Shown: one piece after another, positions 43,380-52,024 of the stretch
How the letters are laid out: the number at the start of each line of letters is the position of its first letter
Numbering within the stretch: position 1 is the stretch's first letter
Assembly: GCA_903825895.1 (NCBI GenBank)
Contig: CAIKCI010000041.1
Coordinates: 1 to 64,000 of the forward strand
Direction: 5' to 3'
Origin: an uncultured Actinomycetes bacterium
Lineage (GTDB): Bacteria; Actinomycetota; Acidimicrobiia; Acidimicrobiales; RAAP-2
DNA length: 64,000 nt
Position numbers and translations under genes: made by a program
The notes under the pieces: generated by a model
Databases searched by the model: none
Told to the model about the DNA's origin: nothing
Seen by the model: only the letters and a program-made list of their open reading frames with translations

Positions 43380-44294
43380 CTAGCCAAGAAGCCCTTCGTT
43401 CCTCGTGTCGACACCCAAGGTCCAGCCTTCTTCGTTGAGAATCGCGGCCCGACGCCTGGCCGACACCACGTCAAGGGCTACCGGATGAAAGAGGTCACTC
43501 ATCGCTTGCGGCGACAGCGAAGAGAAGTGACGGTGAGTTCCTCGTACCTGTTGTTCGTCACGACACGACCCGCGACTCTTTTGCCAGGGGAACAAGCCAA
43601 ACCATGTCTCGGCGACAACTATTTGGTGATCAAGATCCAGACCATCAAAGGGCCAGACCCCGACGTCGTTGCCGAAGGTGGTGCGCAGTCGCTCAAGATA
43701 GGGCAAACACGTCAAGACCTGTCCTCCAACCGAGCCTTGGCCAATCAACATCCAGTTTGAGATCACGCCAGGGCCGGCCAGTTCTTCACAAAAACGCAAA
43801 CGAGGCAGTGGATTTGGGGCGAGGCCGGGCACGTCGACATTTTTGATGGGAAGTGCCGTGAAGTGATCAAAGTTCTTGGCGTACGGTCGACCCCAAAACA
43901 GCCGGGTGCCACAGTCCGTATTCAAGGCGTTCGCAACCTCAAAGCGGTTGTTCCTATTCTCCTCGTCATCGCCAATCAATCGCGCTAACCCGGACCACAA
44001 CGCTCGCCACGCCGGCTTGCCCTCAAGCTGCAAGATCTTGACCGCTCCTGCAGGAAGACCAAACGAGACATCGACGAGCACGAGTGTTCTCCGTTTTGCG
44101 CTCAGGGATTTTTGAAGCGATGCCTCGATCGCTCCGGCCGCTTCTTGTCTCGTTGCGTAATTCGTGCTCGTAACCCGAGACCCGCGGTGCAGAGCCCCCC
44201 GAGCTATCCAGCAAGAATCAGGGCCGAGGCGACGAACCGCGGCGGCTGACCAGTCGACGACCACGAGATCGTCAAACGGGACTGATCCGCTCAC
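43380..44294 (-). CDS. Unrecognised conserved protein with possible RNase H-like fold
   Basis: The 304-residue soluble protein starts with a 'DLVVVDWSAAAVRR' strand and later has 'RRTLVLVDVSFGLPAG', two Asp-bearing strands that recall RNase H-fold proteins such as DUF429. The middle carries 'NALNTDCGTRLFWGRP' and 'VWPFDGLD'. I recall similar proteins annotated loosely as molybdopterin-guanine-dinucleotide synthesis or cobalamin proteins, but I would not assign that. It overlaps the cinA stop by four bases and so is translationally coupled to it. Function unknown. Confidence 0.72.
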   Translation of the reverse strand: MSGSVPFDDLVVVDWSAAAVRRLGPDSCWIARGALHRGSRVTSTNYATRQEAAGAIEASLQKSLSAKRRTLVLVDVSFGLPAGAVKILQLEGKPAWRALWSGLARLIGDDEENRNNRFEVANALNTDCGTRLFWGRPYAKNFDHFTALPIKNVDVPGLAPNPLPRLRFCEELAGPGVISNWMLIGQGSVGGQVLTCLPYLERLRTTFGNDVGVWPFDGLDLDHQIVVAETWFGLFPWQKSRGSCRDEQQVRGTHRHFSSLSPQAMSDLFHPVALDVVSARRRAAILNEEGWTLGVDTRNEGLLG

Positions 44295-45544
44295 CCGTCG
44301 TTGAGTGCTCGGCGCACGAGATCTAACGCAGAGATTGCTGAATACTGACGCACGCGTGGACGATCACCGGGAAGATGTAGTTCGGCCGAACGCACTGAAC
44401 CGTCGGGCATCGCCAGGCCAACGAACACCGTGCCTGGCGCATGACCTTCTTGGGGGTCTGGGCCAGCGACGCCCGTAATCGCTAAGCCGATGTCGCTTTT
44501 CAATGTGCGCTTCGCTCCGCGGGCCATCGCTTCTGCAGCCTCGGGCGAGACCACCGGGCCTTCAGGAACAGCGAGAAGATCAAACTTCACCTCGCTGGCG
44601 TAACTGACAATGCCACCACGGAACCACTGTGACGCCCCGGGCACATCGACGAGGCGACTCGCAATCAGCCCTCCGGTCAGTGACTCCGCCAAGCCCAGTG
44701 TGAGTCCTTTTTGGAGGAGGAGTTCGGCGATGGTCTCTTCCATGTTCTGGTCGTGATCAGAAAAAATAATGTCGCCGTAGGCCGTGGTGATGGCGGCCAC
44801 CACTTCGACAGCTTCTTCAGCAAGCAGCGCTTCGGCTTCGGCTTCGCTGGCAGCTTTTGCCGTGAGGCGCACCTTGATGCCCTCAATGCCCGACGCCAGA
44901 AAGGCCACGGTCACGCCGGTGTTGTTCGCTTCGTGGTGAAGAAAGCGTTCATTCACAGCCTCTGCGAGCCCAGATTCTGATGAACCCCAAGTACGCAGCA
45001 CCCGTGAACGAATCACGCTGGTCTCGCCTATCCGGGCCAAAAGGTCGGGCAGAATTCCCCGCTCGAACATCTCACTCATCTCGTAGGGCACGCCCGGCAC
45101 GGCGTAAATGACTTTCTGGCCGACGGGACAAATCAAACCAGGTGCCGTGCCCCGGGTTTGTTCAATAATGGATGCACCCACGGGCACATCGGCTTGAAGG
45201 CGGTTGTTCTCCGACATGGGCCGACCTCGAGAACCGAACATTTCTTCGATCTTGCGTTCTATGGCGGGATCGCGCACGAGACCGACGTTCATCACTTCCG
45301 CGATCGCGGCGCGCGTGATGTCATCTTGAGTGGGGCCCAGGCCCCCACAGACAATGACGGCGTCACTTCTCGCCAAGGCCGTGCGAAAAGCCAAAACAAT
45401 CCGTTCGTGGTTATCACCAACGGCTTGGTGGAAGTGTGAATCGATACCCCACTCGGCCAAATGCTCACCTAGCCACGCAGAGTTGGTGTCCGCGATTTGG
45501 CCCAACAACAGCTCGGTGCCCACGGCAACGATCTCAACTCTCAT
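44291..45544 (-). CDS. cinA: CinA-family protein (nicotinamide-nucleotide amidase / MoaB-like fusion)
   Basis: The 417-residue two-domain CinA has an N-terminal MoaB/MogA-like domain ('VEIVAVGTELLLGQIADTNSAWLGEHLAEWGI', 'DAVIVCGGLGPTQDD') and a C-terminal CinA amidase domain with 'LGLAESLTGGLIASRL' (catalytic serine region) and 'GVAGPDPQEGHAPGTVFVG'. The amidase recycles nicotinamide mononucleotide to nicotinate mononucleotide; the N domain has been linked to ADP-ribose pyrophosphatase activity. It overlaps pgsA by 11 bases. The rimO-pgsA-cinA order is a conserved actinobacterial block. Confidence 0.95.
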   Translation of the reverse strand: MRVEIVAVGTELLLGQIADTNSAWLGEHLAEWGIDSHFHQAVGDNHERIVLAFRTALARSDAVIVCGGLGPTQDDITRAAIAEVMNVGLVRDPAIERKIEEMFGSRGRPMSENNRLQADVPVGASIIEQTRGTAPGLICPVGQKVIYAVPGVPYEMSEMFERGILPDLLARIGETSVIRSRVLRTWGSSESGLAEAVNERFLHHEANNTGVTVAFLASGIEGIKVRLTAKAASEAEAEALLAEEAVEVVAAITTAYGDIIFSDHDQNMEETIAELLLQKGLTLGLAESLTGGLIASRLVDVPGASQWFRGGIVSYASEVKFDLLAVPEGPVVSPEAAEAMARGAKRTLKSDIGLAITGVAGPDPQEGHAPGTVFVGLAMPDGSVRSAELHLPGDRPRVRQYSAISALDLVRRALNDG

Positions 45545-46106
45545 GGTGCAGCGCCGCTTCTACTCGTCGTCCATCGATCCAATATTCAATTCCTGTGTAC
45601 ACCGTCAAGGCAACGGCCAGCCAGATCGTTGCCAACTGCAACCAACGAAGATTGGCCGTCCACGGAAGCACGACAAAGGCGATCGCAAAGTCTTGAACCA
45701 TTGTTTTTACTTTGGCGGTCGCTCGTGCCGGAATCGAAATCCCACGATTCGAGGCCGACCAGCGATACCACGTCATCCAGATCTCACGGGCGGCAATAAT
45801 GGCAATAGCCGCCCACGGGACTTTGTGTTCCACTCCCAAGGTGATGAAACACGCCAGGACGACAATCTTGTCGATCAACGGATCGAGGAATGCCCCCGAA
45901 CGTGTCGAGCCCATCTTGCGCGCCACGTAGCCGTCAAGATTATCCGAAAACGCCACCAACGCGCCGATCCCCGCCGTTGGCCAGACGGCCCCCCAATGGA
46001 CCACCATCCAAATAAAGACCGGGGTAAGGAGCAATCGACCAACCGTGATGGCGTTGGCCGGTGTGAGGATCGCCGTCTCACCAAATGATTTGTTTTCGGC
46101 TGTCAC
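45534..46106 (-). CDS. pgsA: CDP-diacylglycerol-glycerol-3-phosphate 3-phosphatidyltransferase
   Basis: The 190-residue membrane enzyme makes phosphatidylglycerophosphate. The CDP-alcohol phosphotransferase signature is in 'DNLDGYVARKMGSTRSGAFLDPLIDK' (D..DG..AR...G...D...D). Four to five membrane helices surround it. Its ATG overlaps the rimO stop by four bases and its end overlaps cinA, indicating one transcript. Other CDP-alcohol transferases share the motif, but the neighbourhood supports pgsA. Confidence 0.9.
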   Translation of the reverse strand: MTAENKSFGETAILTPANAITVGRLLLTPVFIWMVVHWGAVWPTAGIGALVAFSDNLDGYVARKMGSTRSGAFLDPLIDKIVVLACFITLGVEHKVPWAAIAIIAAREIWMTWYRWSASNRGISIPARATAKVKTMVQDFAIAFVVLPWTANLRWLQLATIWLAVALTVYTGIEYWIDGRRVEAALHHES

Positions 46107-47431
46107 GATCTCTTTTCTATCTTCTTTCCGACCAGGTCGTAGCCCTTTGAGTCGGTAATCTCCACATCAAGAAATGTTCCTGGAGCGATTGACGCGGGAA
46201 CCTCAATAATTCCGTCAATGTCCGGGGCTTCATGGACGCTCCTCGCCACCCCGGCCGCATCAACCAAGACCCTGAACTCCTGGCCGATCATGGCTTCTCT
46301 TGATCGCTGGGTGATCTCGTCTTGCAGGGCCGAGACTTCAGCCATGCGCTCGAGTGCCAATTCCGGGTCCACGTGATGGTCTAAGTCTGCAGCGTAGGTA
46401 CCTTCTTCATTCGAGAAGGGGAAGAACCCAGCCCAGTCGAGCTGCGCTGCTTCGATGAACGCGAGCAGTTGGTCGTGATCATCTTCGGTTTCACCGGGAT
46501 AGCCCACGATGAACGAGGACCGAAAGGTGGCGTCGGGAGCGTCATCGCGAATCCGCTCGATGCGATCCAAGAATTTTTCGGCATTGCCCCACCGACGCAT
46601 CCGCCGCAGATGGCTCGCACTGGCGTGTTGGAGCGAAAGATCAAAATACGGCACATCGGTCGCCAAAATGGCGTCGATCAGTGACTCGGTAAGCCCAGAG
46701 GGATAGAGATAAAGGAGACGCACGCGTTCGATCACTTGTGACGCGGCACGGGTCAACTCAACGAGGGGCTGTGAACCCGGTGTGGTGGCATCGAGAACCT
46801 CAATCGCTTCGCCTTCACCGTTGCGGTCTAAGGCCCAGGAAGCCAAGTCTTGGGCGATGAGGACGACTTCTTTGGTGCCTTGTTCAGCGAGTTGTTCGAT
46901 CTCCGCAATTATCTGAGGCGCGGAACGCGAGCGCTGATTCCCTCGAAAACTTGGGATCGCGCAGAAGCCACAACGGCGGTCGCAGCCTTCGGCCACTTTC
47001 ACATAGGCCCACGGCCGATTGGCCAAGGAGCGAGGAAGGTCCAACAGCAACTGGTTGGCCCGTCCATCTCGTCGTTCCGAGAGCACTACCCGGGTCGCTG
47101 CTGGTGCGGTCAATGAAGCGCCAAAGCCGGCGACGAGATCAACTTCGGGCAGCGAGTCGGCGAGTTGCTGGCCGTAGCGCTCGGCCATACACCCGGTCAC
47201 GACGAGTCGGGCAGCGGGAGCTTTCGCATCAGCCAACGACAACACCGTCTCAATCGACTCTTCACGTGCCGAGTCGATAAAGGCACAGGTATTCACCACT
47301 ACCAAGTCGGCATCACCTGGATCATCCGCTTCAACGTAGCCTTCGGCGACGAGTTGACCGATGAGTTTGTCAGAGTCAACCTCATTTTTGGCACAGCCCA
47401 AGGTGGCAAGCCAATAGCGATTCTCAGACAC
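46103..47431 (-). CDS. rimO: Ribosomal protein S12 methylthiotransferase RimO
   Basis: The 442-residue radical-SAM methylthiotransferase has the N-terminal UPF0004 domain cysteines C13, C49 and C81 for the auxiliary cluster, the radical-SAM C150-x3-C154-x2-C157 motif (CDRRCGFC), and a C-terminal TRAM domain. It modifies an aspartate of ribosomal protein S12. The start 'MSENRYWLATLGCAKNEVDS' is standard for RimO. First gene of the rimO-pgsA-cinA block. Confidence 0.95.
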   Translation of the reverse strand: MSENRYWLATLGCAKNEVDSDKLIGQLVAEGYVEADDPGDADLVVVNTCAFIDSAREESIETVLSLADAKAPAARLVVTGCMAERYGQQLADSLPEVDLVAGFGASLTAPAATRVVLSERRDGRANQLLLDLPRSLANRPWAYVKVAEGCDRRCGFCAIPSFRGNQRSRSAPQIIAEIEQLAEQGTKEVVLIAQDLASWALDRNGEGEAIEVLDATTPGSQPLVELTRAASQVIERVRLLYLYPSGLTESLIDAILATDVPYFDLSLQHASASHLRRMRRWGNAEKFLDRIERIRDDAPDATFRSSFIVGYPGETEDDHDQLLAFIEAAQLDWAGFFPFSNEEGTYAADLDHHVDPELALERMAEVSALQDEITQRSREAMIGQEFRVLVDAAGVARSVHEAPDIDGIIEVPASIAPGTFLDVEITDSKGYDLVGKKIEKRS

Positions 47432-47492
47432 AGCGAAACGGCCCCTTCAACGACAAGATCACCAACAATGGGTGAGATCTTCATCGTACTCC

Positions 47493-47510
47493 TCGGGCTG
47501 CAGTGCCCGA
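47493..47510 (-). terminator. Hairpin after the GAP-family gene
   Basis: TCGGGC / GCCCGA around a 6-base loop, 13 bases past the stop of the GAP-family gene and 60 bases before the rimO start. It may end GAP transcription before rimO. Confidence 0.5.
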
Positions 47511-47523
47511 TCAATCTCGTGGG

Positions 47524-48165
47524 CTACGCCAGCGACAAACTACTGTTGACAACCAGCCACAGCCCAATGAGGACGCAGACAACAAATTGAATGAAGACTC
47601 GATGCGAATCAATCCATTGTCGCAGATTGGCCAAACTCTTCGTTGCTCGATCAGGCAAAAACACGGTGTAGGCGATCATCGCCAGAAACGGAGCAGACGC
47701 CATAAGCACGAAGAGCACTAAGACCACACACTGGCCAGGCGTCTTGAGATTCCCGCTGAGCACCACGGCGGCTCCCGCCGCGACCAGGGCCCAGGGTTGG
47801 ACCAACACGGCTAAGCCAACCGCAGTCAGCCCGTGAATCTTGTCAATCGTTTTCATCCACGATGGCTGCTTCGCTGGACGTTTACGAAGCGTGAAGGCAC
47901 GAATCCCCCAGCCCACAAGAAAAATCCCCAGGACCAACTTGACCACCAGTGCCGCCGTCGACGGCGCTGAATTTCTTTCAACAGGATTCCCGCCTGAGAT
48001 CAGCGCGACGCTCCCGATCACGACAATGAGGGTGGCCATCCAGCCAGCGAGAAACGCGATGGCTTTCTTTCGACCTCCTTCAGAGACAAGCAGCAAGATG
48101 AATCCCAAAAGGGGGAAGGGCTCGAGCGAGATCGCAAGGGCGAGAAGAAGAAGTGTCAGGGCCAC
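47524..48165 (-). CDS. GAP (Sap, sulfolipid-addressing-like) family membrane protein
   Basis: The 213-residue polytopic protein has six hydrophobic segments and the N-terminal 'LALAISLEPFPLLGFILLLVSEGGRKKAIAFLAGW' with a conserved P-rich first helix, plus a charged central loop ('RKRPAKQPSWMKTIDKI'). This is the GAP/Sap family, related to the LysE superfamily; mycobacterial members help export glycolipids. The cargo here is unknown. Confidence 0.85.
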   Translation of the reverse strand: MALTLLLLALAISLEPFPLLGFILLLVSEGGRKKAIAFLAGWMATLIVVIGSVALISGGNPVERNSAPSTAALVVKLVLGIFLVGWGIRAFTLRKRPAKQPSWMKTIDKIHGLTAVGLAVLVQPWALVAAGAAVVLSGNLKTPGQCVVLVLFVLMASAPFLAMIAYTVFLPDRATKSLANLRQWIDSHRVFIQFVVCVLIGLWLVVNSSLSLA

Positions 48166-48209
48166 GGTGATCTCACCTTTTCTCGTGCGACGGATGCCTC
48201 GCTGCCTAC

Positions 48210-48243
48210 TTTATGGCACAGATGTCTTTATGGCACAGATGTC
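48210..48243. repeat. Perfect tandem 17-base repeat
   Basis: TTTATGGCACAGATGTC occurs at 48210-48226 and again at 48227-48243 with no spacer. It lies in the 160-base gap between the GAP gene start and the GH5 gene end, so about 45-80 bases upstream of the GAP start codon. It could be a double operator for GAP or the scar of a mobile element. Confidence 0.9.
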
Positions 48244-48264
48244 CAAATCCTGGGTACACGCGAC

Positions 48265-48299
48265 CGTGCGGCCGCTCCCTTGAGAGGAGCGACCGCACG
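48265..48299 (-). terminator. Strong hairpin after the GH5 gene
   Basis: CGTGCGG-C-CGCTCC (48265-48278) pairs with GGAGCG-A-CCGCACG (48286-48299): 13 pairs with one mismatch and a 7-base loop, 31 bases past the GH5 stop. No T tract on either side. Confidence 0.8.
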
Positions 48300-48329
48300 A
48301 AAGCGAGCATGCCTTACTTCGTCTCTGCC

Positions 48330-50171
48330 TTATTTCGCAAAGCTGCAGGACACCCCATTAAAGGTGCAGGCCGTCGGAGCCGCTATGCCATTACCCGTGA
48401 CATAACCAACCGTCCAGCTTTGCCCTGGCGCCAACGTCTGTTGCCAGCTAGGAGCCGTGGCCGTGACGTTGAGGTTTGCCCCACTCGTTGCATAGGTCCC
48501 CGTTGCGTTCCACAAGCTGTACACAGCTTCGTTGGAAGGAAGGGCGAACTTGAGAACCCATGGTGACGTCGCAGACCCGATAGTGGTCGTACCCGTGTTC
48601 GTGATCACGATCGCCGCTTGCAGACCTGAACCCCATGAGTTCGTCACTTGGTAGGACAGCGAGACCGAACCTGACCCCACCGGTGTTGGCGATGGCGTTG
48701 GCGTCGGCGGCGCCGTGGCGGTCCCGCTCAGCGAGATCACCTGTGGGCTCGACACTGCTCCATCGGACAGTGACAACGAGGCGGCACGACTTCCTGACGC
48801 GCTTGGGGTGAACGTCACCCCAAGAGAGCAGGTCGACCCCGCAGCAGTTGCGTTACAGGTATTGGAACTCACCGCAAAGTCAGAAGCATTTGCTCCACTG
48901 ATGCTTGCGGATTGAACCGTCAATGCTGCGTTGCCCGTATTGGTTACGGTCACCGATGCAGAGGCAGTCTTTCCCACCTGTGTAGATGGAAAGGCCACGC
49001 TTGACGTTGAGAGTGCGACGTTCGGAGCCGGCACCGCGGTCCCTCCGGTCCCTGGTGATCCACCACCAGCGAGCGCCAAGAGATGTTGTTGGAGCCCAAT
49101 GCCGAATGGTGAGGGTGTGCCGGTGTAGTCGGCGATTAATGCCGGACCACTCCCACAGGACCAGCCACTGCCGGTCGAATCCCACGCCCAACCGAGATAC
49201 GACACGCCTTGGCTGTCAGCCCAGGCCATGTACTGATTAATAAACGTGGTGTTGCAGTCGTTTTCACCCATCTCGCCGGTCACAACGGGTACCACCGCAG
49301 CGGTCGGGGCAATGGTTGAGTTCCAACTCGCCACCGTGTTGTACTGACTGAAGTTATAAATATGCACGCTGGCAATGAGCTGGTGCAAAGGATCATTGGG
49401 TTCAAACTGCAACCAGTTGCCCGACGAGTCCGAGAGATCGCCGCCCCAGTTCAATCCACCAACCATGATCGGTTGCGTCGCACCGGTGGCACGAACAGCG
49501 TTCACCAGTTGCTGCATTCCCGCAGAGACCCATCCACCAGAGGTCGTGCATCCGTTGAGCCAACATGACCATGAAATGTCATGGGGTTCGTTGTAAAGAT
49601 CGAAGATGACTCCGGGATTTGACTTGTACGCGGTTGCTACAGAGGTCCAGAACGCCGGTGAGTGATCTGCATCAGCCATCAGCTGTTGGCTGCTCGCCAA
49701 CGTGGTCCCTGGGGCATTCCAGTGCAGATCCAAAATCGGCACAATGCCCGCTGCTTGAAGCACGGAGACGTAGTTTGCAATAGCGCTTTGATAATTCGCA
49801 CCGCTGTAGGCGGCGTTGACGCCATTGATCCCGAGCCAGCAGTCTTCATTCAATGGCACGCGGATCGAGTTGATGTCCCAGGTCTTCATCGCAGCAACAG
49901 ACGCTGCCGTATTTGGACCATCAAACAAGCCCCATCCCTGAGAACAGGCGTATTCCGTACCGGATCGATTTGCGCCAAGTAAACGAATCACTTGACCACT
50001 GCCATTAACAATATGGTTTCCCACGACTGAGACGGATACCACGGGGGTGGTCGCCGCTCCGGCGCTTGAGCTGCTCAGCGCGCTGGCGGTCGTCACAAGA
50101 CCCCCACTGCCCACCAAGACGGCACTTGCTAGGGCAAGTGCTCTGAGTTTGGTTAACCTTTTACCTAACAT
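48330..50171 (-). CDS. Secreted GH5 cellulase with ASH-type and CBM2 domains
   Basis: The 613-residue secreted enzyme has a signal peptide (to about residue 40), a GH5 catalytic domain with acid/base E195 in DLYNEPHD and nucleophile E300 in VVTGEMGEND, a short Gly/Pro linker, then an ASH/choice-of-anchor-D-like beta domain (about 382-486, 'VAFPSTQVGKTASASVTVTNTGNAALTV'). A Pro/Thr linker and a C-terminal family 2 cellulose-binding module with 'NSWGSGLQAAIVITNTG' follow. It probably cuts cellulose or another beta-1,4-glucan. AAGGAGGGG at 7-8 bases upstream supports the ATG at 50171. It has no LAxTG anchor, so it is released. Confidence 0.93.
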   Translation of the reverse strand: MLGKRLTKLRALALASAVLVGSGGLVTTASALSSSSAGAATTPVVSVSVVGNHIVNGSGQVIRLLGANRSGTEYACSQGWGLFDGPNTAASVAAMKTWDINSIRVPLNEDCWLGINGVNAAYSGANYQSAIANYVSVLQAAGIVPILDLHWNAPGTTLASSQQLMADADHSPAFWTSVATAYKSNPGVIFDLYNEPHDISWSCWLNGCTTSGGWVSAGMQQLVNAVRATGATQPIMVGGLNWGGDLSDSSGNWLQFEPNDPLHQLIASVHIYNFSQYNTVASWNSTIAPTAAVVPVVTGEMGENDCNTTFINQYMAWADSQGVSYLGWAWDSTGSGWSCGSGPALIADYTGTPSPFGIGLQQHLLALAGGGSPGTGGTAVPAPNVALSTSSVAFPSTQVGKTASASVTVTNTGNAALTVQSASISGANASDFAVSSNTCNATAAGSTCSLGVTFTPSASGSRAASLSLSDGAVSSPQVISLSGTATAPPTPTPSPTPVGSGSVSLSYQVTNSWGSGLQAAIVITNTGTTTIGSATSPWVLKFALPSNEAVYSLWNATGTYATSGANLNVTATAPSWQQTLAPGQSWTVGYVTGNGIAAPTACTFNGVSCSFAK

Positions 50172-50346
50172 TACTATCCCCTCCTTGTGGGAACACAAAG
50201 CGTTTTGCCTTGTGCACTCCGTTCACTATGGAGGAACGAGACCCGAATGTCCGTTCAGGTCTGACGAAATTTCTAAAAAATCAGAAAACAAAAGAAGGAT
50301 CAAAAAGTAAATATTTTTTTATCTTTCATCAACGTTGCCTCAACGC

Positions 50347-50374
50347 GCACCAACCCCCTTGCGGGGGTTGGTGC
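50347..50374. terminator. Perfect 12-base-pair terminator hairpin
   Basis: GCACCAACCCCC (50347-50358), loop TTGC, GGGGGTTGGTGC (50363-50374). It lies 28 bases past the APC permease stop and is followed on the plus strand by a T-rich stretch. It separates the permease gene from the AT-rich promoter region of the GH5 gene. Confidence 0.88.
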
Positions 50375-50401
50375 AGATTATTTATTTTCGACGATGACGA
50401 G

Positions 50402-51973
50402 TTACGACGTACTGATCGTTTCTCCAAGACCCGTTCCGTCAAGTAGCTGTTCTCTTCGAGTCGGGGCGCCCATGAAGTAGAAAATAATCGCAAAGCCTAA
50501 GAAGATCGCTAGGGGAACCATCTGCGAGGCTTCGTAGTTGAAGCGTTCGCCAGTAAAGGTCGAAGGCAGGGACGAATCCATGCTCGAACCTGCGAGCGGG
50601 TTCAAGAGCCCAGGCCACAGCAGTACGATGCTGGCGAGCACAGCCCAGAATGTTGCCAGAAGCCCGACAATCCAGACACCTGATGTCCCGCCAGGGACCT
50701 TGTAGGGCCGGTCCACATTGGGGTACTTGTAGCGGAGTTTGATCAAGGCCGGGAAAATGATGCAGTACGACAGCGTCGTCGCTGAAATCGTAATGCCCAA
50801 CACCGCTGAGAAGTACTTACTGTTGTTGCCACTCGTGAGCCAGAAGGCCAAGAACATCACTACGGTTGAAATAACCCCACCAAGAAGGTCAACGGCAACC
50901 GGTGTTCCATATTTCTCGGAGATCTTTCCGAAAAATCGAGGGGCGGCACCGTCCATGCCGGCGACAGCGAATCCTCGGTTCGCACCCATGAGCCACGACG
51001 TGGCCGAAGAGATCAACGCAAGGATGAATCCTATCGCTGCCAAGTCTCCCAAGAGTCTGCCGACACCGGTCAAGGTGGCAGTGCCGTCATGAGCGACTGA
51101 GCCACCGTAAACCGTGAAAACCGTCTTAATGGCGTCGATAAACCCGGACAAGTTTGAGACTTGGTTGACCGGGAGAACGACCAAAATGGCAATGATTGGC
51201 AAGCCATACATAAAGACGGTTCCGATACCACCACGAAGAATGTTGAAGGGTACGTCTTTCTTCGCGTCTTTCATCTCTTCACTTGCTTCACTCGGAAGCT
51301 CAAAGCCTTCAAAGTTGAAAAAGAGAATCGGCGTCAACAACAAAAAGGTGGCCCACGTTGGCTTGTATGATCCCGCACCAAATCCGTGCAATCCATGCTT
51401 GGCGGCGTAAATCAACACCGTAATGGAGAAGAAGCCGATCAAAATTGCTCGAGCGTAGGCGCCAAGGGTGGGAATCCACTTCCCGACGCGAAACGAAAAG
51501 ACTGTCGCCAGCGTTGCAATCCAAATAAAGAGCAACGCAAAGATGTATTTCCACACACCAGTCAAGTTGGTAAAGAAAAGACTGAAGGTTGCCACTGCCG
51601 TGATGCACAGCGTTCCGCCCACCCACACTGGGTTTGTGATCCAGTAGAACAGCGTGGCGATACCGGCCCACACTCGACCGAAGGATAATTTCACCCAGAC
51701 ATAGGGTCCACCTTCATAGGGGAACGCCGTTCCAAGTTCTGAGCACAACATGGCGTAGGGCACAAAGAAAAACACCGCCATAAAGAGCAGCCACACAATG
51801 GACTGCGCACCGTAGCTTGCGGTTTGTGCAACGGTGTCGAGGCCGACCAGCGCACAAATCATTAAGACAAGACCGTCCATACGACCGACGCTTATTTTGA
51901 GCTTTGCCTTTTCCTCCGCCCCTGCTTTCGTCTCGGTCAGCACTGGCGTTGCGTGATCATCGACTTGACTCAT
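50402..51973 (-). CDS. APC-family amino acid permease
   Basis: The 523-residue transporter has about twelve membrane helices and an APC start 'ISVGRMDGLVLMICALVGLDTVAQTASYG', then 'FPYEGGPYVWVKLSFGRVWAG' in the second/third helix region and 'FFNFEGFELPSEASEEMKDAKKDVP' in helix 6, as in amino acid/polyamine antiporters. The N terminus is charged and about 30 residues long. It lies downstream of lysA on the same strand (51-base gap). Substrate unknown; a glutamate/GABA or lysine-related amino acid is possible. Confidence 0.9.
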   Translation of the reverse strand: MSQVDDHATPVLTETKAGAEEKAKLKISVGRMDGLVLMICALVGLDTVAQTASYGAQSIVWLLFMAVFFFVPYAMLCSELGTAFPYEGGPYVWVKLSFGRVWAGIATLFYWITNPVWVGGTLCITAVATFSLFFTNLTGVWKYIFALLFIWIATLATVFSFRVGKWIPTLGAYARAILIGFFSITVLIYAAKHGLHGFGAGSYKPTWATFLLLTPILFFNFEGFELPSEASEEMKDAKKDVPFNILRGGIGTVFMYGLPIIAILVVLPVNQVSNLSGFIDAIKTVFTVYGGSVAHDGTATLTGVGRLLGDLAAIGFILALISSATSWLMGANRGFAVAGMDGAAPRFFGKISEKYGTPVAVDLLGGVISTVVMFLAFWLTSGNNSKYFSAVLGITISATTLSYCIIFPALIKLRYKYPNVDRPYKVPGGTSGVWIVGLLATFWAVLASIVLLWPGLLNPLAGSSMDSSLPSTFTGERFNYEASQMVPLAIFLGFAIIFYFMGAPTRREQLLDGTGLGETISTS

Positions 51974-52024
51974 GAGCCCCCCTCATCGTCGTTTCATCTG
52001 GACATCCAGGTGAATAAAAAAACT

